A stretch of DNA of 64,000 nucleotides from Streptomyces althioticus. Its GTDB lineage: Bacteria; Actinomycetota; Actinomycetes; Streptomycetales; Streptomycetaceae. Position 1 is the stretch's first letter; every line of letters begins with the position of its first letter. Positions 1 to 8,030 of this stretch are shown one piece after another. Below the pieces are notes generated by a model. That model saw only the letters and a program-made list of their open reading frames with translations. It did no database searches and was not told the origin of the DNA. The position numbers were made by a program, and so were the translations under genes. The stretch spans positions 450,608-514,607 of the forward strand of contig BMSW01000004.1 of NCBI GenBank assembly GCA_014649355.1. The letters run 5' to 3'.

Positions 1-2
1 AC

Positions 3-155
3 TGGACCGTGCGCCTCCCCGCGGAGGGCGAGGGCCGCGCCTACATCTCCGGCAGCAGCGGCTGGGGCGGCGGCACCGCCGAATACCAGGAGGCCACCTG
101 GGCCGAGACCGCCCGCATCGTGGACGCCGCGATGGCCGCCACCCGACTCCACTGA
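3..155 (+). CDS. 3' end of an unrecognised protein (cut by window start)
   Basis: The frame is open from the first bases of the window and ends at TGA 153-155, giving the last 50 residues of a protein whose start lies outside. The segment is acidic with a Gly-rich stretch (GSSGWGGG) and a helical end, and its third codon positions are almost all G or C, as in the neighbouring genes. I do not recognise the family. It is followed by a hairpin containing a 54-base C run and then by the DUF3560 gene. Confidence 0.6.
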   Translation, partial: WTVRLPAEGEGRAYISGSSGWGGGTAEYQEATWAETARIVDAAMAATRLH

Positions 156-161
156 CCACCC

Positions 162-236
<75 letters not shown>

Positions 237-258
237 GCCCGCATCCCAAGGAGGCAGC

Positions 259-3012
259 ATGGCCACCACCACCCCGGCCAAGACCCCCAGCACCGCCATC
301 GCCCGCGCCCTGCGGCGCCTGGGCCTCACCCAGGGCAGCGGCAAGGACTTCCGCGTGGAAGGCGAGTACAACGAGGCCCGCGAGCGGGTCGCCACCCGCG
401 TCCTCCTCCTCACCCGCCACGCGGACGAGACGGTCGCAGCCCGCGCCGACGACATCGAGCAGTGGACCAGCGAAGACGGCGGCTGGTCGTTCACCGTGTG
501 CGTCCGGTACAGCGACAGCGGCCGCCCGCACTGCACGATCAGCAACGGGCCCGTGGACAAGATCCGCGAGCAGCCGCCCGCCCCGCCCGCCACGAGCCCG
601 GCCCCCACCCCCGGCGAACGCATCGGGTACACCTGCGGCACCGACGCTGAGGGGGCCCCCTTCCACGTCAACGTCTTCCACGTGGACGGCAGCGACCGCA
701 CCGTCACCGACAGCGCCGGCGGGACGGAGGTCCTCGAGGGCCCGGCGCAGCCGGACACCGACGAACAGCCCGCCCCGCAGGAGCCCCAGGACGAGCCCCC
801 GGCGTCCAAGGGGTCGCTGACCATCACCCACACCCGCGCGGACGGCACGCTCCTCGAGGGCTCCCGCAAGGGCGACGGCGTCTACCAGATCGTCCGCCCG
901 ATCGGCTTCCGCTCGTCCCGCTTGCTCAGCGCGCTCTACATCCAGCGGTCGCGGGACCGCGAGGCGGACCGCTGGCGCATCAACCGCGCGGCCGACGCGC
1001 TGCGCGAGGCCGGGTGGGAGGTCACCGTCACGATCGACGAGGAACAGCGCCGCTCCTTCGAGGAGGCCGAGGCGGAGCGGCTGGAGCGGGCCGCAGAGCG
1101 CACCGAGCGGTTCAGCGACCGCGCCGGCCGGGCTTCCGCCGCCTCCGCCGCCCGCCACAAGGCGGCGCTCGGCGCGCTGGACGGCATCGAGCCCGGCCAG
1201 CCGATCCTCGTCGGCCACCACAGCGAGCGCCGCCACCGCCGCGCCATCGAGCGCAGCGACAGCCACATGCGGAAGTCCATCGAAGAGAGCGGCAAGGCCG
1301 AGTACTACGGCCACCGCGCGGCAGCCGCCGAGAAGTACGAGGAGCGCCGCTACGACCCGAACCGCACCCGGCGCCGGCTGGACAAGCTGCGCGCCGAGCT
1401 GCGCGGCCTGGAGCGGCGCCGGGACAGGACGTCGGCCGCGGGCCGCGACACGAGCCGGACTGAGCGGCTGATCCGCGACGTCACCGAGGAGATCGCCCAC
1501 TGGGAGGCGGTGGTGGAGAAGGCCCGCGAGAGCGGCGTGAAGCTGTGGGAGGCCGACGACTTCGCCCCCGGCGACTTCGCGCTCTACAGCGGCACCTGGT
1601 ACCAGGTGAAGCGGGTCAACCCGAAGACGCTGTCCATCGCGTGGAACCTGCGGCTCACCAAGGCCGTCCTGACGCTGGAGGACGCCACCGACGGCGGCAG
1701 CACCTGGACGTTCGGCATCGACTACAGCAAGGTCAAGGCCCGCTGCCCCGAGGCGGCCATGACCGCGTTCCTCGCCGACGGGAAGATCCCCGGCACCAAG
1801 TCGGCGTGGAAGGCCCACGAGGCGCAGCCCGCCAGCGAGGTCCGCGCCGCACAGGCCGCGAAGCCGAAGACGAAGCGGAAGAAGCGCAGCGACCCGACTG
1901 TCCCGAAGAAGATCCGCGTGGACTGCCGGTGGGACGCCACCGAGGCGCGGCTGATGTACCTCGACGGCAAGGGCCAGCCGCATCCGTCCCGCCAGCCGGT
2001 CACCCTGCAGGCGCCCGACGGCGTGAAGTTCACCGAGTCGGTATGGTCGCGGCCGCTGTTGAAGCTGGTGGGGGAGCGGCTGGCCGCTGACGGCTTCCAG
2101 TACCGGGAGGGGCGGTGGAGCGGCGGCCCGGCACTCGGCATCGTCCACGCCATCGAGCCCGCCGAGGCGAAGCCGGTCGACGAGCCTCCCGCCGCCGCCC
2201 CCGAGGCCGCGGTCGCGGAGCCGGACCCGACGCCGGTCGACGAGCCCGCCGAGCGGCCGGTCGACCAGCCGGAGGAGGACCCGAAGGAGGTTGCGCTGCA
2301 GAAGCGGCAGGCCGAGGCGCTCGGCTGGTCGGCCGGGCACGCGGAACTCGCCATCGCCGCGGCGGCCGGGCGGCTCTACTGGACCACCGACGGCGAGCTG
2401 TGGCAGCAGGACCTCCCCGGCACGGTCGGCCGGACGGTGGCTCTGCACCGGTTGCTTCCGCTGAGGAAGGCCGGGTTCCTGACGGTCGGGGACGCCGATC
2501 ACCTCCGCCGGCGCCCCGTCCGTGTCACGGCCGACGGGCGTCGGGCGGTGAAGGTGTGGAAGCGGTGGCGGCCGAAGCCCGTGGAGATGGACCGCCAGCA
2601 GGAGAGCGAGAAGCTGCGGCCTCTCCTGGGCGGGGAGCAGGCGCGGCGGCTGGCCGCGCAGGCCGCCGAGGAGGAGGCGAGGAGGAAGGAGGCCAGCCGG
2701 GAGTTCCGGGAGGCGCACGACCGGCTGATCGCCTGGGAGGACGCGCAGGACCGCATGTGGGCGGCCTGGGCGAAGGTGAACGACGTGCACTTCCGGTTGC
2801 AGCGGCGGCCGGCCGGCTGGGTGCCGACGGAGGAGGAGATCGAGCGGCACGGCCTGGACCCGCAGGTGGTGGAGGAGCTGAGGGCGGACGCGGTCAACCC
2901 GCAGCCGAAGCCGGTTCTGCCCGACCTCAGGCAGCGGCCCCTGGAGGAGCTGCCGCCGCTGGCGCCGGACGCGGAGACGCCCGAGCAGCTCGACCTCTTC
3001 GACGTGGCCTGA
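259..3012 (+). CDS. Large DUF3560-domain protein with C-terminal clamp-binding motif
   Basis: A 917-residue protein starting at ATG after AAGGAGG. Residues about 188-260 share a module with the 341-residue paralogue at 3790 (HTRADGTLLEG versus HTRARGTLILG). Around residues 313-335 it carries the signature of DUF3560 (PILVGHHSERRHRR), a family common on actinobacterial plasmids and phages and without an established activity. Long charged coiled-coil segments follow, then an acidic Pro-rich linker, a region around 690-790 that could be a winged helix, and another coiled coil. The protein ends QLDLFDVA; QLDLF (910-914) matches the sliding-clamp binding consensus QLxLF. It is not preceded by an R unit. 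The function is unknown; a DNA-associated role is inferred from the tail and from the neighbouring methyltransferases. Confidence 0.8.
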   Translation: MATTTPAKTPSTAIARALRRLGLTQGSGKDFRVEGEYNEARERVATRVLLLTRHADETVAARADDIEQWTSEDGGWSFTVCVRYSDSGRPHCTISNGPVDKIREQPPAPPATSPAPTPGERIGYTCGTDAEGAPFHVNVFHVDGSDRTVTDSAGGTEVLEGPAQPDTDEQPAPQEPQDEPPASKGSLTITHTRADGTLLEGSRKGDGVYQIVRPIGFRSSRLLSALYIQRSRDREADRWRINRAADALREAGWEVTVTIDEEQRRSFEEAEAERLERAAERTERFSDRAGRASAASAARHKAALGALDGIEPGQPILVGHHSERRHRRAIERSDSHMRKSIEESGKAEYYGHRAAAAEKYEERRYDPNRTRRRLDKLRAELRGLERRRDRTSAAGRDTSRTERLIRDVTEEIAHWEAVVEKARESGVKLWEADDFAPGDFALYSGTWYQVKRVNPKTLSIAWNLRLTKAVLTLEDATDGGSTWTFGIDYSKVKARCPEAAMTAFLADGKIPGTKSAWKAHEAQPASEVRAAQAAKPKTKRKKRSDPTVPKKIRVDCRWDATEARLMYLDGKGQPHPSRQPVTLQAPDGVKFTESVWSRPLLKLVGERLAADGFQYREGRWSGGPALGIVHAIEPAEAKPVDEPPAAAPEAAVAEPDPTPVDEPAERPVDQPEEDPKEVALQKRQAEALGWSAGHAELAIAAAAGRLYWTTDGELWQQDLPGTVGRTVALHRLLPLRKAGFLTVGDADHLRRRPVRVTADGRRAVKVWKRWRPKPVEMDRQQESEKLRPLLGGEQARRLAAQAAEEEARRKEASREFREAHDRLIAWEDAQDRMWAAWAKVNDVHFRLQRRPAGWVPTEEEIERHGLDPQVVEELRADAVNPQPKPVLPDLRQRPLEELPPLAPDAETPEQLDLFDVA

Positions 3013-3129
3013 CCTGCGGATTCGCTTGCCGATTACTTGACCAAACTCCTCGGTAAATAAGGGTAACCTTAGAGGCTTTGGCTCAATGATGATGATGTAA
3101 CCAACCGGGACACACCCCAGGGAGTCAGC
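3010..3129 (+). promoter_or_regulatory. R unit 1 (nested inverted repeats, MMMM mini-ORF)
   Basis: Starts at the stop codon of the previous gene (TGACCTGCGG). TTGACCAA at 3037-3044 faces TTGGCTCAA at 3078-3086; inside lies GGTAA/TTACC. A Shine-Dalgarno-like AGAGG precedes a mini-ORF of four ATG codons and TAA (3086-3100). The gene's own ribosome site AGGGAG follows before ATG 3130. Confidence 0.65.
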
Positions 3130-3363
3130 ATGGCCGCCACCTACACCACCACCCTCCAGGACCTGCTCGCCGGTGCCGGCATCGACCTGGCCGAGGTGGA
3201 CGCGCTCACCCACCAGGCGACCATCGGCGGCAACACCTGGACCGTCACCGCCAGCGACACCGTGGACATGTGGATCATCACCGGCCCGGTCGCCGAGATC
3301 GGCATCGCCGCCTACACCGCGGAGGTCGCCCCGATGCTGGCCAGCCTGGCCGCCATCGCCTGA
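3130..3363 (+). CDS. Small unrecognised protein (77 aa)
   Basis: First gene behind R unit 1, started by ATG with AGGGAG 7 bases upstream. It is a small acidic protein rich in Ala and Thr with no Cys and no clear membrane segment; its hydrophobic C-terminus looks like an amphipathic helix. It is probably co-transcribed with the 101-residue gene and the DUF3560 paralogue behind it. I do not recognise it. Confidence 0.65.
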   Translation: MAATYTTTLQDLLAGAGIDLAEVDALTHQATIGGNTWTVTASDTVDMWIITGPVAEIGIAAYTAEVAPMLASLAAIA

Positions 3364-3376
3364 CCCCCTCCTCACC

Positions 3377-3398
3377 GGGCGGCCCGGCCGGGCCGCCC
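3377..3398 (+). terminator. Perfect GC palindrome between genes
   Basis: A 22-bp perfect palindrome, GGGCGGCCCGG followed by its complement. It may attenuate or protect RNA ends rather than terminate, since the next gene has no promoter of its own. Confidence 0.4.
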
Positions 3399-3422
3399 CC
3401 CTTCTCCAGAAAGGCCGCAGAC

Positions 3423-3728
3423 ATGACCGCCCAGACCGCCCCCGTGATCCCCGCCGACGACCTCGGCGAGGCCGTCGGCAAGATCGCAGCCTTCGCCGCG
3501 CTCTCCCTCCACGAGTCCTACCCGCGCCTCGACCTCGACGAGCTGGTGGAGACGTTCACCCGGCCCAGCGCCACCGGCTTCCTCGCCCGCCGCTTCACCG
3601 CCGGACTCGCCCAGGGCAAGACCCCCGGCGAGGCGGCCGGCGACGCCGGAGCCGCACTCATCCGGAAATGGGCCGACGCCCGCCTCGACGCCCGCGCCGA
3701 ACTCGACGCCCGCGGCACCGTCCGCTGA
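3423..3728 (+). CDS. Small unrecognised helical protein (101 aa)
   Basis: ATG with AAAGG upstream. The protein looks all-helical, with a central GLAQGKTPGEAAGDAG turn region and a charged, Ala-rich C-terminus. It lies between two GC hairpins, in what looks like one transcript from R unit 1. No recognised domain. Confidence 0.65.
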   Translation: MTAQTAPVIPADDLGEAVGKIAAFAALSLHESYPRLDLDELVETFTRPSATGFLARRFTAGLAQGKTPGEAAGDAGAALIRKWADARLDARAELDARGTVR

Positions 3729-3743
3729 CACACCACCCGCCAC

Positions 3744-3765
3744 CGGCCCGGCATTCGCCGGGCCG
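3744..3765 (+). terminator. GC hairpin between genes
   Basis: CGGCCCGGC, a four-base loop and GCCGGGCCG. No T tract; the same kind of intergenic hairpin as after most genes of this module. Confidence 0.4.
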
Positions 3766-3789
3766 CCCCTTCGCCAGAAAGGCACCGCA

Positions 3790-4815
3790 ATGGCAGAGAT
3801 CACCATCGAGCACACGCGAGCCAGGGGGACGCTGATCCTCGGCTCCGAACCCGGCGACGGCATCCTGGAGCTGCTGAACCCGTGGGGCTTCCGCTACGCC
3901 CGCAGCGTCGGCCACGTCTTCCTGCGAGGCTCGCGGGACAGGGCGGCCGACATGCGGCGGATCCGAGGTGCCAAGGCCGCTCTGGAGGGCAACGGGCACA
4001 CGGTCACCCTCACCATCGACGAGACCGAGCGGCGCGCCTTCCAGGAGGCCGAGCAGGACCGCTACCGCAGGGCCGACCGCAGAGCGGAGCGGCTGGACGC
4101 GCGAGCCAACCGCCTGCAGGAGACGTCGGACACCCGGTGGGCCGAGGGGCGCAGGATCGCGGCCAGCTACATGGGGGAGCCGGTCAAGGTCGACCACTAC
4201 TCGGCCGGCCGGCATCTGCGGGACCTGGAGCGGTCGCGGAGGATGTGCGGCCGGGCCGTGGCCGAGCAGGAAGAAGCCGACCGGTGCCGGAACCTCGCGG
4301 AAGCGGCGGCCACCTTCGAGGAGCACCGCAAGGACGTCGGGACCACCCTGCGCCGGCTGGAAGCGCTGAGGGCCCGGCTCGGCCGCATCGAGCGGCAGAC
4401 GGAGGCCTCCGTGCGGGCCGCCGCTGCCCGCGCCAGCAGTGAGCGCCCGACGGACCCCGAGCAGCTCGTCGACCAGCTGGCCCGCCTGGACGCCGACCAC
4501 CTCGACGTCGGTGAGCAGATCCGCCACTGGGAACGCCACATCGAGGAGGCCGAGGCGGCGGGCGCGAAGGTCTGGCGGCCGGACGACTTCACGCCGGGTG
4601 ACTACTGCCGGACCGGGGAGCGGTGGTACCTGGTCCTCCGGGTCAACCAGAAGACGCTGAGCGTCCCGAAGTCGCTGGACTGGCAAGCCCGGGTGTACGA
4701 CCGCGGGAACCAGCTCGGCAGCCGGACGAGCACCCTCCCGTACGACAAGGTCAGCGGCCGGATGGGCGCGGAGGAGATGGCCGCCTGGAAGCAGTCCGAG
4801 GGCCTGCCCGATTGA
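3790..4815 (+). CDS. DUF3560-like paralogue (341 aa)
   Basis: Shorter relative of the protein at 259. It shares the N-terminal module (HTRARGTLILG), a coiled-coil centre and the segment near the C-terminus (VWRPDDFTPGDYCRTGERWY; in the larger protein LWEADDFAPGDFALYSGTWY). The DUF3560 signature is diverged here: GHHSE is replaced by DHYSA, so if that motif is functional this copy may have lost or altered the activity. It lacks the winged-helix-like region and the QLDLF tail. Last gene of the R unit 1 transcript; R unit 2 begins at its stop codon. Confidence 0.7.
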   Translation: MAEITIEHTRARGTLILGSEPGDGILELLNPWGFRYARSVGHVFLRGSRDRAADMRRIRGAKAALEGNGHTVTLTIDETERRAFQEAEQDRYRRADRRAERLDARANRLQETSDTRWAEGRRIAASYMGEPVKVDHYSAGRHLRDLERSRRMCGRAVAEQEEADRCRNLAEAAATFEEHRKDVGTTLRRLEALRARLGRIERQTEASVRAAAARASSERPTDPEQLVDQLARLDADHLDVGEQIRHWERHIEEAEAAGAKVWRPDDFTPGDYCRTGERWYLVLRVNQKTLSVPKSLDWQARVYDRGNQLGSRTSTLPYDKVSGRMGAEEMAAWKQSEGLPD

Positions 4816-4817
4816 CG

Positions 4818-4915
4818 ACTCCTTGACCAAACTTCTCGGTAAAACAGGGTTACCTTAGAGGGGCTTGGTCAATGAAGAGGATGTAACCAACCACCACACA
4901 CCCCAGGGAGCAGAC
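4818..4915 (+). promoter_or_regulatory. R unit 2 (nested inverted repeats, MKRM mini-ORF)
   Basis: TTGACCAA 4823-4830 and TTGGTCAA 4865-4872 form a perfect 8-bp inverted repeat; inside is GGTAA/TTACC. AGAGG precedes the mini-ORF ATG AAG AGG ATG TAA (4872-4886). GGTTAC can pair with the upstream GTAA arm or with GTAACC just after the mini-ORF, so two structures compete. Confidence 0.7.
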
Positions 4916-5188
4916 ATGGCCGCCATCACCCCCACCGCCCTCACCGCCACCGAGCTGGCCGACGCGCTCGCCGAGCAGGCCATCGCCCTCCGCCCCCTCT
5001 TCAAGAGCGGCAACCCGAACACCTCCACCGGCGCGATGGTCGTCCACGACGGCGTCTTCGCCATCGTCAAGGCCCTCCGCGCCGGCGAGATCGCCCCGGT
5101 CGTCGCGCAGGTCCGGCTCCTCGGAGTCAACCGCCGCGCCCGCCACTACCTGGTCCGCACCATCGAGGTCCCCGCCCGGATCGCCTGA
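4916..5188 (+). CDS. Small protein, near-identical to the copy at 7267 (90 aa)
   Basis: Ninety residues, differing from the protein at 7267 at only about five positions. It is basic towards the end (NRRARHY) and otherwise helical. The whole unit is duplicated: promoter-like R unit, gene, hairpin and the following degenerate R unit. The family is unrecognised; the conservation of both copies suggests both are used or the duplication is recent. Confidence 0.7.
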   Translation: MAAITPTALTATELADALAEQAIALRPLFKSGNPNTSTGAMVVHDGVFAIVKALRAGEIAPVVAQVRLLGVNRRARHYLVRTIEVPARIA

Positions 5189-5195
5189 CCCGGCC

Positions 5196-5231
5196 GGAGC
5201 CCCGGCCCGGCCCACGCCGGGCCGGGGCTCC
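5196..5231 (+). terminator. Strong terminator hairpin
   Basis: A 15-bp perfect stem, GGAGCCCCGGCCCGG with its complement around a six-base loop, directly after the stop codon. The copy at 7547 is nearly the same. Confidence 0.65.
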
Positions 5232-5234
5232 AAC

Positions 5235-5308
5235 TCGGCCAAATCTGCCGGTTTCCCGCGGTTAACCGGCTGGGCTTGGTCAATGAAGAGGACGTCACCC
5301 CACCCCAC
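5235..5308 (+). promoter_or_regulatory. R unit 3 (type B, degenerate left arm)
   Basis: The left arm is CTCGGCCAA; the right arm TTGGTCAA (5276-5283) is intact. The inner repeat is GCCGGTT/AACCGGC, a different stem from units 1 and 2 but at the same place. Type B units lack the MKRM-stop form; here the ORF ATG AAG AGG ACG runs nine codons to TGA 5311-5313. Confidence 0.55.
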
Positions 5309-5380
5309 GTGAAGGCCGACAGGGACACCGACGAGCAGCTCGGCCGCGTCATCGCCGAGGACGAGACCACCCAGTTCTGA
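5309..5380 (+). pseudogene. Remnant of the gene at 9155
   Basis: A 23-codon reading frame from GTG. Its segment RDTDEQLGRV is also residues about 31-40 of the 296-residue protein at 9155, and the DNA is nearly identical over about 34 bases. The frame then runs into unrelated codons and stops. This looks like the scar of a deletion between repeated units rather than a working gene. Confidence 0.5.
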
Positions 5381-5435
5381 CCGACCCGGGGCCCCGCCAC
5401 CCGGCGGGGCTCCCACCCGCCCGCAAGGAGCAGCC

Positions 5436-5738
5436 ATGAACCACGAGCCCGTCAGCTTCCACCGGCAGCCGGTCCCGGCGTTCACCGTCCACGAGGCCAC
5501 GGCCGCGGCACTGACCCACCTCGGAGACCAGTGGACCGCACACCCCGGCCCGTGGGCCACCAGCGGCCACCTCCGCGGCTGGGACGGCACCCCCTTCACC
5601 GTCGCCGTCGCCGGCACCGGTCAGCTGTACGTCCGCAACGACCAGCTCGGCGACGCCCTCCCGCTCGACGTCACCCCCGCCGACAGCCTCGACACCGTCG
5701 CCCGCGCCATCGCCGACGTCATCGCCCGCCTGTACTGA
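5436..5738 (+). CDS. Small unrecognised protein (100 aa)
   Basis: ATG with AAGGAG 7 bases upstream. The central part (WTAHPGPWATSGHLRGWDG) is Trp/Gly/His-rich, followed by a likely beta hairpin and a C-terminal helix. It lies 23 bases ahead of the adenine methyltransferase and is probably expressed with it from R unit 3. Function unknown. Confidence 0.65.
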   Translation: MNHEPVSFHRQPVPAFTVHEATAAALTHLGDQWTAHPGPWATSGHLRGWDGTPFTVAVAGTGQLYVRNDQLGDALPLDVTPADSLDTVARAIADVIARLY

Positions 5739-5761
5739 CCGCCCGCCCGAAGGAGCAGACC

Positions 5762-6589
5762 GTGAAGATCCCCACCGACGTCCTCGAGGTCCTCACCGAC
5801 GGCCGCACAATCATCAGCGGCGACCGCATCCAGATCCCGTTCCAGCTCGACGCCGCCCTCTACCAGCGGGTGAACACCATGCTGAAAGACGTCGGCGGCC
5901 GGTGGGACGGACGCAAGGCCGTACGCGCCCACGTCTTCCCGTACCCCGTGGAAGAGTTCATGCGGGCCTGCCTCGCGGCCGGCGAGTGGCCCAGCCGGTA
6001 CGAGCAGGGCTGGTACCCGACCCCGCCGCCCGTCGTCTTCGAGATGCTGGAGCACGCCAGCGTGCGGGTCGGTCACACGGTCCTCGAGCCGTCCGCCGGA
6101 ACCGGCGCCATCGCCGAGAAGGCCGCCGCCGAACTGGGCATCGTCGACTGCGTCGAGATCGACGCCCGCCGCGCCCACGTCCTCCGAGGCCTCGGCATCG
6201 CCCGCAAGGTGACCGAGGCGGACTTCCTCGACCTCGACCCGCTGGCGATCGACGAGCCGTACGACCGGATCCTGATGAACCCGCCGTTCGAGCAGGCCGT
6301 CGAGCACGTCACGCACGCGCTGGGGTTCATGAAGGACGGCGGCACCCTCGTGGCCGTCCTGCCCGAGTCGGTCACGTGGCGCGTCGACCGGGCCACCGAG
6401 CGGTTCCGCGCGATGGTCACCGAAGCGGAGGGCGAGTTCGTGCGGCTCCCCGACCGCGCGTTCGCCGCCTCCGGGACGAGCGTCACGACGGTCCTGCTGG
6501 TCCTCGACGGTGAGCCCGGCGGCCCCCTCCATACCCACGGCTGGCACCAGCGGCAGCCGACTCAGCTGGACCTCTTCGAGACCGTCTGA
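5762..6589 (+). CDS. DNA adenine-type methyltransferase with C-terminal QLDLF
   Basis: GTG start with AAGGAG 8 bases upstream; 275 residues. An N-terminal domain of about 85 residues (VGGRWDGRKAVRAHVF) precedes a Rossmann-type methyltransferase: motif I LEPSAGTGAIA near residue 107 binds S-adenosylmethionine, and the catalytic NPPF motif is near residue 172. NPPF is typical of N6-adenine or N4-cytosine methyltransferases. No restriction enzyme is encoded nearby, so this is probably an orphan methylase that marks phage DNA or protects it from host restriction. The protein ends QLDLFETV, with a candidate sliding-clamp motif at 268-272 that could deliver it to newly replicated DNA. Confidence 0.85.
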   Translation: MKIPTDVLEVLTDGRTIISGDRIQIPFQLDAALYQRVNTMLKDVGGRWDGRKAVRAHVFPYPVEEFMRACLAAGEWPSRYEQGWYPTPPPVVFEMLEHASVRVGHTVLEPSAGTGAIAEKAAAELGIVDCVEIDARRAHVLRGLGIARKVTEADFLDLDPLAIDEPYDRILMNPPFEQAVEHVTHALGFMKDGGTLVAVLPESVTWRVDRATERFRAMVTEAEGEFVRLPDRAFAASGTSVTTVLLVLDGEPGGPLHTHGWHQRQPTQLDLFETV

Positions 6590-6595
6590 CCTGCG

Positions 6596-6705
6596 GTCAC
6601 TTGCCGATTCCTTGACCAAACTAATCGGTAAAACAGGGTTACCTTAGAGGTCTTGGGTCAATGAAGAGGATGTAACCAACCACCAGACACCCCCTGGGAG
6701 TAGCC
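6596..6705 (+). promoter_or_regulatory. R unit 4 (MKRM mini-ORF)
   Basis: TTGACCAA 6612-6619 faces TTGGGTCAA 6653-6661, with GGTAA/TTACC inside. AGAGG is followed ten bases later by ATG AAG AGG ATG TAA (6661-6675). The downstream gene starts at 6706. Confidence 0.7.
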
Positions 6706-6939
6706 ATGGACTTCGTCACCATCCCCGCCACCGACACCGTCCCCGCCGAGGACGGCATCCTCCTCAACGCTGAGGACCTGGCGGTCATCACCCCGTGGAT
6801 GACGGAGACGCTGGCCAAGCAGCCCAAGAGCGACGACAACGACGACCTCTGCCAGACCCTGTCCGCCCTCCTCGACCTGGCCGCCCGCCGGTTCGGAACG
6901 CCCGCCTCGACCCCCAAGACCTGCATCTGCCACGGCTGA
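6706..6939 (+). CDS. Small acidic protein (77 aa)
   Basis: ATG behind R unit 4 with GGGAG upstream. An acidic first half is followed by a helical segment (LCQTLSALLDLAARRFG) and the ending CICHG, which could be half of a metal site. Sole gene of its unit; a hairpin follows at 6983. Unrecognised. Confidence 0.6.
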   Translation: MDFVTIPATDTVPAEDGILLNAEDLAVITPWMTETLAKQPKSDDNDDLCQTLSALLDLAARRFGTPASTPKTCICHG

Positions 6940-6982
6940 CGGAACGGCGGGGGTGTGAACGCGCCCCCGCCCTCCGGCCCCC

Positions 6983-7005
6983 GAGCCCCGCCATCGGCGG
7001 GGCTC
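6983..7005 (+). terminator. Terminator hairpin
   Basis: GAGCCCCGCC, loop ATC, GGCGGGGCTC. The rest of the gap up to R unit 5 (7006-7150) shows no convincing gene; the frames open there have poor codon bias. Confidence 0.55.
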
Positions 7006-7148
7006 ACGGCGTTCCTGGCAACCCCCGGCCGCCCAGGAAGCGGCAGCCGGCGCCGCTCCCGTCCTCGTGGGAGGCCCCAGGCGTCGCCGCCCTCCCTGAC
7101 CACCGGCCTGCCCCCAGTCGCCGTTGGACTGTCGCCTAGAGGGGCCCC

Positions 7149-7266
7149 TGACCTGCGGTTACTTGCCGATCTCTTGACCAAACTAATCGGTAAAACAGGG
7201 TTACCTTAGAGGGCCTTGGTCAATGAAGAGGATGTAACCAACCACCACACACCCCAGGGAGCAGGC
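7149..7266 (+). promoter_or_regulatory. R unit 5 (MKRM mini-ORF)
   Basis: Nearly the same sequence as unit 2. TTGACCAA 7174-7181, TTGGTCAA 7216-7223, mini-ORF ATG AAG AGG ATG TAA at 7223-7237 behind AGAGG. Confidence 0.7.
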
Positions 7267-7539
7267 ATGGCCGCCATCACCCCCACCGCCCTCACCGCCA
7301 CCGAGCTGGCCGACGCGCTCGGCGAGCAGGCCATCGCCCTCCGCCCCCTCTTCAAGAGCGGCAACCCCGACACCTCCACCGGCGCGATGGTCGTCCACGA
7401 CGGAGTCTTCGCCATCGTCAAGGCCCTCCGCGCCGGCGAGATCGCCCCGGTCGTCGCGCAGATCCGGCTCCTCGGCGTCAACCGCCGCGCCCGCCACTAC
7501 CGGATCCGCACGATCGAGGTCCCCGCCCGGATCGCCTGA
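7267..7539 (+). CDS. Duplicate of the small protein at 4916 (90 aa)
   Basis: Same length as and about 95% identical to the protein at 4916; the differences are conservative (for example Ala to Gly and Val to Ile). The flanking R unit and hairpin are duplicated with it. Function unknown. Confidence 0.7.
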   Translation: MAAITPTALTATELADALGEQAIALRPLFKSGNPDTSTGAMVVHDGVFAIVKALRAGEIAPVVAQIRLLGVNRRARHYRIRTIEVPARIA

Positions 7540-7546
7540 CCGGCCA

Positions 7547-7585
7547 GAGCCCCGGCCCGGACCGGCCCACGCCGGGCCGGGGCTC
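7547..7585 (+). terminator. Strong terminator hairpin (copy of 5196)
   Basis: GAGCCCCGGCCCGG pairs with its exact complement at 7572-7585; the loop is longer than in the copy at 5196 through a small insertion. Confidence 0.6.
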
Positions 7586-7590
7586 CAACT

Positions 7591-7677
7591 CGGCCAAACC
7601 TGCCGGTATCCCGAGGTTAACCGGCTGGGCTTGGTCAATGAAGAGGACGTCACCCCCCAACCCGGAAGGAACCCGAC
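7591..7677 (+). promoter_or_regulatory. R unit 6 (type B)
   Basis: Degenerate left arm CGGCCAA (7591), intact TTGGTCAA (7631-7638), inner CCGGT/ACCGG. It matches R unit 3 almost base for base as part of the duplicated block. Confidence 0.55.
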
Positions 7678-7974
7678 ATGGCCACCCCCCTCCTCAACAC
7701 CACCCGCGCGCTCGCCACGGCCGACCTCCTCAACGGCTACGGCCTGGTCGCCGGCGCCCGCGCGGACCTCATGCCCAACGGGCCCGAGCGCGAGTCGATG
7801 AGGGCGTGCGCCCGGCGAGCCCACTGGCTCGCCCAGAAGCTCCAGAACGGCGAGGACCTGCCGCTCTGGCAGTTCGTCCACTACGCCCGCCAGATCGACA
7901 ACGAGATGACCTACGCGGGCGCCCGCCAGCTCGCGCCCCACGCGGAGAAGTGGATCGACACCTTCTCCCGCTGA
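7678..7974 (+). CDS. Small unrecognised helical protein (98 aa)
   Basis: ATG with GGAAGG upstream. The sequence is helical with aromatic and basic residues (RRAHWLAQKL, WQFVHYARQI). First gene of a three-gene unit with 8031 and 9155. No recognised family. Confidence 0.65.
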   Translation: MATPLLNTTRALATADLLNGYGLVAGARADLMPNGPERESMRACARRAHWLAQKLQNGEDLPLWQFVHYARQIDNEMTYAGARQLAPHAEKWIDTFSR

Positions 7975-7980
7975 CCGCCC

Positions 7981-8005
7981 GCGCCCCGCCCGCCGGGCGG
8001 GGCGC
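7981..8005 (+). terminator. GC hairpin between genes
   Basis: GCGCCCCGCCC, loop GCC, GGGCGGGGCGC: an 11-bp perfect stem. It lies between genes that appear to share a transcript, so it may only attenuate. Confidence 0.45.
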
Positions 8006-8030
8006 CCCCTCACCTCACGGAAGGCCCACG

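Noticed and set aside
3037..3075. TTGACC of the R units as a normal -35 box
   Set aside because: The nearest -10-like hexamer (TTACCT or TACCTT) is 21-22 bases away, too far for an ordinary promoter, and the TTGACCAA/TTGGTCAA symmetry argues for an operator or RNA stem.
6955..7209. An 84-codon + strand frame between the gene at 6706 and R unit 5
   Set aside because: It runs through the terminator hairpin and into the R unit and has no ribosome site.
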